Source: Stomorhina lunata
Lineage: Eukaryota > Arthropoda > Insecta > Diptera > Rhiniidae
Direction: 5' to 3'
DNA: 64,000 nt
Assembly (NCBI GenBank): GCA_933228675.1
Contig: OW121744.1
Span: forward strand, 97,186,865-97,250,864
A program made the translations under genes and the position numbers. Of the stretch, positions 14,101 through 25,936 are shown in pieces (positions within the stretch are counted from its first letter, which is position 1; each line of letters opens with the position of its first letter). The notes under the pieces are model-generated. The model saw only the letters and a list, made by a program, of their open reading frames with translations, did not search any database and was not told the origin of the DNA.

Positions 14101-17100
14101 AATTTTCTATAGAAAATTATGAAAATTTTCTATAGAAAATTATGAAAATTTTCTATAGAAAATTTTCATAATTTTCTATAGAAAATTATGAAAATTTTCT
14201 ATAGAAAATTATGAAAATTTTCTATAGAAAATTATGAAAATTTTCTATAGAAAATTATGAAAATTTTCTATAGAAAATTATGAAAATTTTCTATAGAAAA
14301 TTATGAAAATTTTCTATAGAAAATTATGAAAATTTTCTATAGAAAATTATGAAAATTTTCTATAGAAAATTATGAAAATTTTCTATAGAAAATTATGAAA
14401 ATTTTCTATAGAAAATTATGAAAATTTTCTATAGAAAATTATGAAAATTTTCTATAGAAAATTATGAAAATTTTTCTATAGAAAATTATGAAAATTTTCT
14501 ATAGAAAATTATAAAAATTTTCTATAGAAAATTATGAAAATTTTCTATAGAAAATTATGAAAATTTTCTATAGAAAATTTCATAATTTTCTATAGAAAAT
14601 TATGAAAATTTTCTATAGAAAATTATGAAAATTTTCTATAGAAAATTATGAAAATTTTCTATAGAAAATTATGAAAATTTTCTATAGAAAATTATGAAAA
14701 TTTTCTATAGAAAATTATGAAAATTTTCTATAGAAAATTATGAAAATTTTCTATAGAAAATTATGAAAATTTTCTATAGAAAATTATGAAAATTTTCTAT
14801 AGAAAATTATGAAAATTTTCTATAGAAAATTATGAAAATTTTCTATAGAAAATTATGAAAATTTTCTATAGAAAATTATGAAAATTTTCTATAGAAAATT
14901 ATGAAAATTTTCTATAGAAAATTATGAAAATTTTCTATAGAAAATTATGAAAATTTTCTATAGAAAATTATGAAAATTTTCTATAGAAAATTATGAAAAT
15001 TTTCTATAGAAAATTATGAAAATTTTCTATAGAAAATTATGAAAATTTTCTATAGAAAATTATGAAAATTTTCTATAGAAAATTATGAAATTTTCTATAG
15101 AAAATTATGAAAATTTTCTATAGAAAATTATGAAAATTTTCTATAGAAAATTATGAAAATTTTCTATAGAAAATTATGAAAATTTTCTATAGAAAATTAT
15201 GAAAATTTTCTATAGAAAATTATGAAAATTTTCTATAGAAAATTATGAAAATTTTCTATAGAAAATTATGAAAATTTTCTATAGAAAATTATGAAAATTT
15301 TCTATAGAAAATTATGAAAATTTTCTATAGAAAATTATGAAAATTTTCTATAGAAAATTATGAAATTTTCTATAGAAAATTATGAAAATTTTCTATAGAA
15401 ATTATGAAAATTTTCTATAGAAAATTATGAAAATTTTCTATAGAAAATTATGAAAATTTTCTATAGAAAATTATGAAAATTTTCTATAGAAAATTATGAA
15501 AATTTTCTATAGAAAATTATGAAAATTTTCTATAGAAAATTATGAAAATTTTCTATAGAAAATTATGAAAATTTTCTATAGAAAATTATGAAAATTTTCT
15601 ATAGAAAATTATGAAAATTTTCTATAGAAAATTATGAAAATTTTCTATAGAAAATTATGAAAATTTTCTATAGAAAATTATGAAAATTTTCTATAGAAAA
15701 TTATGAAAATTTTCTATAGAAAATTATGAAAATTTTCTATAGAAAATTATGAAAATTTTCTATAGAAAATTATGAAAATTTTCTATAGAAAATTATGAAA
15801 ATTTTCTATAGAAAATTATGAAAATTTTCTATAGAAAATTATGAAAATTTTCTATAGAAAATTATGAAATTTTCTATAGAAAATTATGAAAATTTTCTAT
15901 AGAAAATTATGAAAATTTTCTATAGAAAATTATGAAAATTTTCTATAGAAAATTATGAAAATTTTCTATAGAAAATTATGAAAATTTTCTATAGAAAATT
16001 ATGAAAATTTTCTATAGAAAATTATGAAAATTTTCTATAGAAAATTATGAAAATTTTCTATAGAAAATTATGAAAATTTTCTATAGAAAATTATGAAAAT
16101 TTTCTATAGAAAATTATGAAAATTTTCTATAGAAAATTATGAAAATTTTCTATAGAAAATTATGAAAATTTTCTATAGAAAATTATGAAAATTTTCTATA
16201 GAAAATTATGAAAATTTTCTATAGAAAATTATGAAAATTTTCTATAGAAAATTATGAAAATTTTCTATAGAAAATTATGAAAATTTTCTATAGAAAATTA
16301 TGAAAATTTTCTATAGAAAATTATGAAAATTTTCTATAGAAAATTATGAAAATTTTCTATAGAAAATTATGAAAATTTTCTATAGAAAATTATGAAAATT
16401 TTCTATAGAAAATTATGAAATTTTCTATAGAAAATTATGAAAATTTTCTATAGAAAATTATGAAAATTTTCTATAGAAAATTATGAAAATTTTCTATAGA
16501 AAATTATGAAAATTTTCTATAGAAAATTATGAAAATTTTCTATAGAAAATTATGAAAATTTTCTATAGAAAATTATGAAAATTTTCTATAGAAAATTATG
16601 AAAATTTTCTATAGAAAATTATGAAAATTTTCTATAGAAAATTATGAAAATTTTCTATAGAAAATTATGAAAATTTTCTATAGAAAATTATGAAAATTTT
16701 CTATAGAAAACTATGAAAATTTTCTATAGAAAATTATGAAAATTTTCTATAGAAAATTATGAAAATTTTCTATAGAAAATTATGAAAATTTTCTATAGAA
16801 AATTATGAAAATTTTCTATAGAAAATTATGAAAATTTTCTATAGAAAATTATGAAAATTTTCTATAGAAAATTATGAAAATTTTCTATAGAAAATTATGA
16901 AAATTTTCTATAGAAAATTATGAAAATTTTCTATAGAAAATTATGAAAATTTTCTATGGAAAATTATGAAAATTTCTATAGAAAATTATGAAAATTTTCT
17001 ATAGAAAATTATGAAAATTTTCTATAGAAAATTATGAAAATTTTCTATAGAAAATTATGAAAATTTTCTATAGAAAATTATGAAAATTTTCTATAGAAAA

Positions 17101-17447
17101 TTATGAAAATTTTCTATAGAAAATTATGAAAATTTTCTATAGAAAATTATGAAAATTTTCTATAGAAAATTATGAAAATTTTCTATAGAAAATTATGAAA
17201 ATTTTCTATAGAAAATTATGAAAATTTTCTATAGAAAATTATGAAAATTTTCTATAGAAAATTATGAAAATTTTCTATAGAAAATTATGAAAATTTTCTA
17301 TAGAAAATTATGAAAATTTTCTATAGAAAATTATGAAAATTTTCTATAGAAAATTATGAAAATTTTCTATAGAAAATTATGAAAATTTTCTATAGAAAAT
17401 TATGAAAATTTTCTATAGAAAATTATGAAAATTTTCTATAGAAAATT
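8162..17447 (+). repeat. Satellite array A2, 23-bp palindromic unit (about 404 copies)
   Basis: Same unit as A1 (18-bp palindrome plus ATGAA), truncated on the left by the gap. Variants fall at exact multiples of 23 bp. ATCC doublets lie at 8531/8554, 9543/9566 and 9819/9842. CTAGAG units cluster near 8866-8985. ATAAAA doublets four units apart lie at 11546/11638, 12098/12190, 12604/12696 and 13225/13316. One-base-short units recur at about 15088, 15362, 15866 and 16409. Two units carry the reverse-complement spacer TTCAT (14167, 14581). The last unit breaks off at GAAAATTTTTATAG into the same flank as A1. Confidence 0.97.
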
Positions 17448-19880
17448 TTTATAGTCTAAAAATATATATATATTTTTTGCAGGTATCGGACCTATTTGTC
17501 TCCTGGTATACCGCTTTATATGTATGTATATATGTATGTGTGTGTAAAAATAAACCGTTTATTATTTAAGTGAAATTAAATTCTAACATATTTACTTTTA
17601 GCAATTATAATTAAGTGCTCTACAAGATAGACAGTTAGAAAAGCCGAAGGACAATAGGAAGAACTTTTGAATAGATGAAGCTATGTAAAGACATACTCAA
17701 GACATCATTCCTGCTGCTGTTGTTCATATGGAAACTTAATATCATTTATATACAAAAAGGTAAGTAATAAAAATTGTTTTGCTAACAAAAGATATTTAAT
17801 TAAAAGAAATTCCCCACAATAAAGGTAAAATTTCATAAACAATTGTTTCATTAAGAAACTTCTTTCTTGTCTAGTTGAGACCTTACTCCTTCCCAGGTAC
17901 CTCTATATTAAATTTTTGTTATTTGACAATAATATTTGAAATTAATGATAGCATATCCTCTTAACTTATACATAGATAGGGATTTAATTAACAAACGAAA
18001 ATTGCTATTTTTATGGAAAATTTTCTATTGTTAATGAAGTGTGGTTTTAATGAATTTTATTTTTTGATAAAAAGGGAAATAGTTTTGAATGAGAAAAATG
18101 GACATTGAAAAGGTAGGTGTTTTCTTTATAATGTAAATGATATGTAATTAAATGTCTATTAATAATAAGAAAAAAAGGCTTGTTTTGAACATAAAAATGG
18201 CATAGAAATAGACAACATGACACTTTAATAGAAAATAAATTGATCAATAAATAAGATATAACAAAATAAATTTCTATTTAAACACATATTGACAGATTAA
18301 TTTCATCCACTGCTAACTGCAGATTTAATTAATCGTAGATTTGAAAAACTAATCTTCTTCGGCCACCCCCTTAAATGGGTCAACCAATTTCTTATTTTTA
18401 TTGGAGGTTTTTTTATTTTTTTAGAAATGTTTCAAAAATTCATTATTTTTATCGAAAATTTTTCAAAAATGGCTTATTTTATAGGAAATTTTTCAAAAAA
18501 TTTTTAATTTTTGAAAAAGTTATTATAACTTTTTCAAAAATTTCTTACTTTTACAGGAAATTTTTAAAATTTTTCTTATTTTTACAAGAAATTTTTCAAA
18601 CATTTCTTATTTTTATAAGAAATTTTTCAAAAATGTCCTTTTTAATAGGAAATTTTTCAAAAATTTCTTATTTTTATAGAAAATTTTTCAAAAATTTCTT
18701 ATTTTAATAGGAAATTTTTCAAAAATTTCTTATTTTTATAGGAGTTTTTTCAAAAATTTCTTATTTTTATATTAATTTTATTGGAAATTTTATGAAATTT
18801 TTTTATTTTTGTAGGATTTTTTCAAAAATTTCTTATTTTTATAGGAAATTTTTAAAAAATTTCTTATTTTTATAGGAAATTTTTCAAAAATTTCTTATTT
18901 TTATAAAAAATTTTTCAAAAATTTCTTATTTTAATAGGAAATTTTTCAAAAATTTCTTATTTTTATAGGAAATTTTTTAAAAATTTCTTATTTTTATAGG
19001 AAATTTTTCAAAAATTTCTTATTTTTATAGGAAATTTTTCAAAAATTTTTATTTTTATAGGAAATTTTTCAAAAATTTCTTTTTTTTATAGGAATTTTTT
19101 CAAAAATTTCTTATTTTAATAGGAAATTTTTCAAAAATTTCTTATTTTTATAGGAAAATTTTCAAAGTTTTCTTATTTTTATAGGAGTTTTTTCAAAAAT
19201 TTCTTATTTTTATAGGAAAATTTTCAAAAATTTCTTATTTTTATAGGAAATTTTTCAACAATATCCTTTTTTATAGGAAATTTTTCAAAAATTTCTTATT
19301 TTTATAGGAAATTTTTCAAAATTTTCTTATTTTTATAGGAGTTTTTTTTAATTTCTTATTTTTATAGAAAATTTTAAAAAAATTTGCTATTTTAATAGGA
19401 AATTTTTAAAAAAGTTCTTATTTTGATAGGAATTTTTTCAAAAATTTCTTATTTTTATAGGAAATTTTTCAAAAATTTCTTATTTTTATAGGAAATTTTT
19501 CAAAAATTTCTTATTTTTATAGGGAATTTTTCAAAAATTTCTTATTTTTATAGGAAATTTTTCAAAAATTTCTTATTTTTATATTAATTTTATTGGAAAT
19601 TTTATGAAATTTTTTTATTTTTGTAGGATTTTTTTTTAATTTCTTAATTTTATAAGAAAAGGTTTCAAAAATGTTCTATTTTTATAAGGAATTTTTAAAA
19701 AATTTCAAAAAAATTATTTTTATGTGAAATTTTTTTTAAATTTCTCATATTTATCGGAATTTTGTTTTTTAATTTTTTATTTTTATAGGAAATTTTTCAA
19801 AAAATTTTTTATTCGTATAGGATTTTTATTTAAAATTTTTCATTTTTATAGGAAATTTTTCAAAAATTTCTTATTTTTAT
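17448..19880. repeat. Duplicated module, copy 2
   Basis: Second copy of the module described at 5276-7530. It starts with the same TATAGTCTAAAAATATATATAT sequence after the array and contains the same candidate exon and the same entry into array B (CGGCCACCCCCTTAAATGGG). About 1% of positions differ in the first 0.9 kb. Copy 2 continues into unique DNA beyond 20125, so if one copy is an assembly artefact this is the one linked to the rest of the window. Confidence 0.9.
17602..17759 (+). CDS. Candidate signal-peptide exon (copy 2)
   Basis: Counterpart of 5431-5588 with the same acceptor (TTTACTTTTAG ending at 17601), ATG at 17675, 28 codons, and donor G|GTAAGTAA at 17759/17760 in phase 1. The single difference from copy 1 is AAG for AAA at codon 2, which is synonymous. 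Flanking intronic sequence differs at about one base in 100. Because array A2 and the downstream unique DNA continue from this copy, it is the one a real gene would most likely use. The next phase-compatible acceptor noticed is at 20711. Identity of the gene is unknown. Confidence 0.45.
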
Positions 19881-20125
19881 AAGAATTTTTTAAAAGATTT
19901 CCTACTATTATAGGAAATTTAAGGAAAAAATTATTTTATAAGAAATTTTTCAAAACAAATTCTATTTTTAAAAAAAACTTTTCAAAAATATTCTTTGTTT
20001 TTATTTTTGTTTTGAAATTTTTCAAAAGTTTCTTATTTTTATAGGAAACTTTCCCAAAATTTCTTATTTTTATAGGAAACTTTTTAAAAATTTCTTATTT
20101 TAAAGGAAATTTTTAAATATCTCTG
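18385..20125 (+). repeat. Degenerate 31-bp tandem array B2
   Basis: Same family as B1. Central units (18850-19600) are the most regular, and the edges are diverged. It is about seven units longer than B1 between shared landmarks, most of it around 19070-19270. The 110-codon open frame at 18375-18707 is a repetitive Phe/Lys/Tyr-rich translation of the array and is not a gene. Confidence 0.92.
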
Positions 20126-21068
20126 TTTTCTACAAACTTCCTAAAATAATTCCCACTTGTTGATAAGTCTTCTTATATTTTTTTCCCACCAGATTCTCAA
20201 CATAAATCTTTATCAATATTTTCTTGTTTATCTTATTGAATTCTTATTTGACAACTCATTCTCACTTCCATTATTGAAGATATCTCATAAACTTTTTTAC
20301 CACAAATAAAAAAGCAGCAGTCGAATGCTTGTAATTGTCTTGTCTTCTTAACTAATTCATTATTTCTAAGCTACAAAATCTGAAAGAAAGAAAAAAAACT
20401 TCAGAAATAAAAACCATAAATCTTTTTTAAAAAAGTTACTAAATAAACCATAATAAAAATTTGCCAAAAGAAACCAAAAACAAAATTTAAATTACCAACA
20501 AATAAATAAGAAAAAAAAAACAGAATTTATTTTAAAAGAAAATTTCAATTTTTTTTTAATAAAAATAAACTTAGAACGAAAAACCTTACAAACAGAATAA
20601 ACTCTAGATAAGCCAATATTTTTCCGTATCTATTTATATCTAAGCAAAAAAAAAAAGCTTAAAAATTTAATTAATTTAACTTATTTAATTTTTCTCTTTT
20701 TATTTTCGTAGAAGAAAAAATCAAAGTTCAAATGGTCTCCTTTTGTAAAAAGGATCTGCCAGAAAACAAACAAACAAAGATTGCAACACTCACCCACAAA
20801 ATCCAATAAACAAGTTTTAATTCTGCATTAAAATGAAATAGAAATAATTAAAACTGGAAAAATATTATATGGATGATGTTGTGGAATAAAAAATACTAAA
20901 ACTAAGAAAATAAATTGGAATTTTAATTAGGAAAACTAAGACTTAAAAAGGAAACTAACAGAAAAGAACTCCATGCTCATAACTGAACTGAGATGAACAA
21001 AGAGACTGAATAGGTTTATTAAAATTAAAAATTATAATATCAGAACTAATTAGTTAAAAGGTTAGATA
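20126..21068. other. AT-rich unique island between arrays B2 and C
   Basis: A/T-rich sequence with many short A runs. Its only notable content is the strong acceptor at 20711 with the short open frame described separately. No transposon ends or RNA genes seen. Confidence 0.5.
20712..20809 (+). CDS. Weak candidate second exon with stop and AATAAA
   Basis: A long pyrimidine tract ending TATTTTCGTAG (20701-20711) is a good acceptor. Joined in phase 1 to the upstream exon, the frame stays open for 31 full codons and stops at TAA 20807-20809; the stop overlaps an AATAAA at 20805-20810, a possible polyadenylation signal. The joined product would be about 60 residues: a signal-like segment followed by a short Lys/Glu/Gln-rich tail with one cysteine. 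In DNA this AT-rich an open run of this length occurs by chance fairly often, and no family is recognised. Confidence 0.2.
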
Positions 21069-21138
21069 GACTAGGACTAGGCTATGACTAGACTATAACA
21101 AGACTATGATATAGTATAGTCTTATGTTAGGCTATGAC
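21069..21138 (-). repeat. Degenerate 11-bp relic of array D, inverted
   Basis: Consecutive 11-bp blocks GACTAGGACTA, GGCTATGACTA, GACTATAACAA and GACTATGATAT occupy 21069-21112 and fade after that. The consensus is the reverse complement of the unit of array D, which begins about 2.55 kb downstream. It is a decayed or ancestral piece of the same repeat in opposite orientation. Confidence 0.6.
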
Positions 21139-21179
21139 AACAGATATGTATCACAGAGTGGCACAATCACTTGATAAAC

Positions 21180-22663
21180 TTTTTCTACAAAAAAAAGTTT
21201 TTTTGAACATTTTTTATAGAAAATATTTTTTAATGAAAATTTTTCTATACAAAAATTTTTTTATCGAAAATTTTTCTTTAGAATTTTTTATCAAAAATTT
21301 TTTCTTAAGAAAAATTTTTTTATCAAAAACTTTTCTTTAGAAAATTGTTTTTTATCGAAAATTTTTCTTTAGCAAAAATTTTTTTCGAAAATTTTCCTTT
21401 AGAAAAAAAATTTTTATCAAAAATTTTTCTTTAGAAAAAATTTTTTAACAAAAATTTTTCCTTGGAAAAATATTTCTATCGAAAATTTTTCTGTAGAAAA
21501 ATATTTCTATCGAAAATTTTTCTGTAGAAAAATATTTCTATCGAAAATTTTTCAATAGAAAACTATTTCTATCGAAAATTTTTCAATAGAAAACTATTTC
21601 TATCGAAAATTTTTCAATAGAAAACTATTTCTATCGAAAATTTTTCTGTAGAAAAATATTTCTATCGAAAATTTTTCTGTAGAAAAATATTTCTATCGAA
21701 AATTTTTCTGTAGAAAAATATTTCTATCGAAAATTTTTCTATAGAAAAATATTTCTATCGAAAATTTTTCTATAGAAAAATATTTCTATCGAAAATTTTT
21801 CTATAGAAAAATATTTCTATCGAAAATTTTTCTATAGAAAAATATTTCTATCGAAAATTTTTCTATAGAAAAATATTTCTATCGAAAATTTTTCTATAGA
21901 AAAATATTTCTATCGAAAATTTTTCTATAGAAAAATATTTCTATCGAAAATTTTTCTATAGAAAAATATTTCTATCGAAAATTTTTCTATAGAAAAATAT
22001 TTCTATCGAAAATTTTTCTATAGAAAAATATTTCTATCGAAAATTTTTCTATAGAAAAATATTTCTATCGAAAATTTTTCTATAGAAAAATATTTCTATC
22101 GAAAATATTTCTATCGAAAATTTTTCTATAGAAAAATATTTCTATCGAAAATTTTTCTTTAAAAAAATATTTCTATCGAAAATTTTTCTATAGAAAAATA
22201 TTTCTAACGAAAATTTTTCTATAGAAAAATATTTCTATCGAAAATTTTTCTATAGCAAAATATTTCTATCGAAAATTTTTCTATAGAAAAATATTTCTAT
22301 CGAAAATTTTTTTATAGAAAAATATTTCTATCGAAAATTTTTCTATAGAAAAATATTTCTATCGAAAATTTTTCTATAGAAAAATATTTCTATCGAAAAT
22401 TTTTCTATAGAAAAATATTTCTATCGAAAATTTTTCTATAGAAAAATATTTCTATCGAAAATTTTTCTATAGAAAAATATTTCTATCGAAAATTTTTCTA
22501 TAGAAAAATATTTCTATCGAAAATTTTTCTATAGAAAAATATTTCTATCGAAAATTTTTCTATAGAAAAATATTTCTATCGAAAATTTTTCTATAGAAAA
22601 ATATTTCTATCAAAAATTTTTCTATAGAAAAATATTTCCATCGAAAATTTTTCTATAGAAAAA
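21180..22663 (+). repeat. 31-bp tandem array C
   Basis: About 47 units of 31 bp: the 18-bp palindrome ATTTTTCTATAGAAAAAT followed by the 13-bp spacer ATTTCTATCGAAA, which itself nearly forms a TTTC..GAAA palindrome. Unit spacing is 31 bp (21790, 21821). The left 300 bp is degenerate, with CTTTAG, CTGTAG and CAATAG variants grouped in runs; the core from 21730 is almost uniform. The 68-codon frame at its left edge is repeat-derived. Confidence 0.95.
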
Positions 22664-23685
22664 AAGTCTAGGGACTTTTTTCTTTTGAGTCTCATGTTTC
22701 CAACTCTATTTGAAGACACCGATATAACTTAGCTATCTTAAACTTAATTTTCCTTGGAAAATTTTCTTTATTTTACCGTTGTTGTCTCACTACTTCATTC
22801 AAACCTTAAAACTTACAACCACAAAAAAGTTAAATAAAGCTAACCTTTGCAGACCAGCATCCCTTTACTATTAACCATGAACTTTAGTATATTATAGTAA
22901 GTAATAACAAGAGCAAAATAGATTCATTTTTGATTTATGAACTCGACCATAGCACATTGTCACCAAATTTGGCAAATAGTTAACGTAAATGAAGTAACAA
23001 TGAAGTCGCGACAACACACAAATATTCAACCGAAAAAAAACTCCTCATTAAAAACCAATGAAGAGTGAAAGCCAGTCATAGAAAAGCAAAGAATAAAGCT
23101 CTAACATTTGCACAAGGAAGCCTCCAAAAATCAGAGGAAAATCAGCAAATTCTGTTAAATATTACAAGCACGTAATGCCATTAAAGTTCATTAAGTATAA
23201 TTAGTAGAGGAGAGCAAAAACTAAAAGAAAGTAAGAAAACACCTGAACAGTTCAAAAAAAAATATATATCGAAACCTTTTTATAAAAGTAAAAGCTGAAA
23301 CACTAGGGGACATGTTCCCATATAATTGGTACAAGTCAACATTGAACTAATAAAACAATAATTAAACAACAACAAAAAATTAAGACCTTAACTTTTATTA
23401 TTGTTGCCTTGAGACGGTGTCTCCTTTTAAATATCCTCATTATAGTTTCACAATAAACCAAACACCGAATTAATTAAAACGTTTTAGGAATTTAAAAGCA
23501 AAAAATAAAAAATACTAGAAAAACGCAACGATTGTTTTCCCTATTTTTTACGGTAGCAATTTTCTTTAGGAAAGCCAGGGACAGAATAATAATGCATACA
23601 ATTTTCTATAGACATGCCTTGTCAATTTTTAATTAGCGACATTTGTTGAAAGTACAGAATAAAGTTAATTTAGTTAAAAGTTCTT
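22664..23685. other. AT-rich unique island between arrays C and D
   Basis: Unique sequence with no supported gene. Contains one GTAAGT-like string near 22899 but no convincing exon upstream of it. No transposon termini noticed. Confidence 0.5.
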
Positions 23686-25880
23686 CATATTCTAGTCATA
23701 GTCTAGTCATAGTCTAGTCATAGTCTAGTCATAGTCTAGTCATAGTCTAGTCATAGTCTAGTCATAGTCTAGTCATAGTCTAGTCATAGTCTAGTCATAG
23801 TCTAGTCATAGTCTAGTCATAGTCTAGTCATAGTCTAGTCATAGTCTAGTCATAGTCTAGTCATAGTCTAGTCATAGTCTAGTCATAGTCTAGTCATAGT
23901 CTAGTCATAGTCTAGTCATAGTCTAGTCATAGTCTAGTCATAGTCTAGTCATAGTCTAGTCATAGTCTAGTCATAGTCTAGTCATAGTCTAGTCATAGTC
24001 TAGTCATAGTCTAGTCATAGTCTAGTCATAGTCTAGTCATAGTCTAGTCATAGTCTAGTCATAGTCTAGTCATAGTCTAGTCATAGTCTAGTCATAGTCT
24101 AGTCATAGTCTAGTCATAGTCTAGTCATAGTCTAGTCATAGTCTAGTCATAGTCTAGTCATAGTCTAGTCATAGTCTAGTCATAGTCTAGTCATAGTCTA
24201 GTCATAGTCTAGTCATAGTCTAGTCATAGTCTAGTCATAGTCTAGTCATAGTCTAGTCATAGTCTAGTCATAGTCTAGTCATAGTCTAGTCATAGTCTAG
24301 TCATAGTCTAGTCATAGTCTAGTCATAGTCTAGTCATAGTCTAGTCATAGTCTAGTCATAGTCTAGTCATAGTCTAGTCATAGTCTAGTCATAGTCTAGT
24401 CATAGTCTAGTCATAGTCTAGTCATAGTCTAGTCATAGTCTAGTCATAGTCTAGTCATAGTCTAGTCATAGTCTAGTCATAGTCTAGTCATAGTCTAGTC
24501 ATAGTCTAGTCATAGTCTAGTCATAGTCTAGTCATAGTCTAGTCATAGTCTAGTCATAGTCTAGTCATAGTCTAGTCATAGTCTAGTCATAGTCTAGTCA
24601 TAGTCTAGTCATAGTCTAGTCATAGTCTAGTCATAGTCTAGTCATAGTCTAGTCATAGTCTAGTCATAGTCTAGTCATAGTCTAGTCATAGTCTAGTCAT
24701 AGTCTAGTCATAGTCTAGTCATAGTCTAGTCATAGTCTAGTCATAGTCTAGTCATAGTCTAGTCATAGTCTAGTCATAGTCTAGTCATAGTCTAGTCATA
24801 GTCTAGTCATAGTCTAGTCATAGTCTAGTCATAGTCTAGTCATAGTCTAGTCATAGTCTAGTCATAGTCTAGTCATAGTCTAGTCATAGTCTAGTCATAG
24901 TCTAGTCATAGTCTAGTCATAGTCTAGTCATAGTCTAGTCATAGTCTAGTCATAGTCTAGTCATAGTCTAGTCATAGTCTAGTCATAGTCTAGTCATAGT
25001 CTAGTCATAGTCTAGTCATAGTCTAGTCATAGTCTAGTCATAGTCTAGTCATAGTCTAGTCATAGTCTAGTCATAGTCTAGTCATAGTCTAGTCATAGTC
25101 TAGTCATAGTCTAGTCATAGTCTAGTCATAGTCTAGTCATAGTCTAGTCATAGTCTAGTCATAGTCTAGTCATAGTCTAGTCATAGTCTAGTCATAGTCT
25201 AGTCATAGTCTAGTCATAGTCTAGTCATAGTCTAGTCATAGTCTAGTCATAGTCTAGTCATAGTCTAGTCATAGTCTAGTCATAGTCTAGTCATAGTCTA
25301 GTCATAGTCTAGTCATAGTCTAGTCATAGTCTAGTCATAGTCTAGTCATAGTCTAGTCATAGTCTAGTCATAGTCTAGTCATAGTCTAGTCATAGTCTAG
25401 TCATAGTCTAGTCATAGTCTAGTCATAGTCTAGTCATAGTCTAGTCATAGTCTAGTCATAGTCTAGTCATAGTCTAGTCATAGTCTAGTCATAGTCTAGT
25501 CATAGTCTAGTCATAGTCTAGTCATAGTCTAGTCATAGTCTAGTCATAGTCTAGTCATAGTCTAGTCATAGTCTAGTCATAGTCTAGTCATAGTCTAGTC
25601 ATAGTCTAGTCATAGTCTAGTCATAGTCTAGTCATAGTCTAGTCATAGTCTAGTCATAGTCTAGTCATAGTCTAGTCATAGTCTAGTCATAGTCTAGTCA
25701 TACTCTAGTCATAGTCTAGTCATAGTCTAGTCATAGTCTAGTCATAGTCTAGTCATAGTCTAGTCATAGTCTAGTCATAGTCTAGTCATAGTCTAGTCAT
25801 AGTCTAGTCATAGTCTAGTCATAGTCTAGTCATAGTCTAGTCATAGTCTAGTCATAGTCTGGTCATAGTCTAGTTATAGT
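23686..25880 (+). repeat. Array D, 11-bp unit (about 199 copies), extremely homogeneous
   Basis: Tandem repeat of TAGTCATAGTC for about 2.19 kb. In the body I see a single internal substitution (TACTC for TAGTC near 25703), and only the last units decay (GGTCATAG, TAGTTATAG, CTATTCG). It is not related to the palindromic families. The unit is close to one helical turn. Traces of the motif occur inverted at 21069-21138 and irregularly near 52460-52545. Confidence 0.98.
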
Positions 25881-25936
25881 CTATTCGTAATCTGGTATTT
25901 ATAATTAAAATCCTATCATATTCTTGTCATACGCTG

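Noticed and set aside
1031..17447. CRISPR-like array: regularly spaced palindromic repeats with spacers
   Set aside because: Spacers are 5 bp and identical, there are no cas genes, and the context is a eukaryotic genome. It is a tandem satellite.
18375..18707. 110-codon open frame as a protein gene
   Set aside because: It is a Phe/Lys/Tyr-rich translation of array B2, whose 31-bp period cycles the frame. No start context, domain or composition change supports coding.
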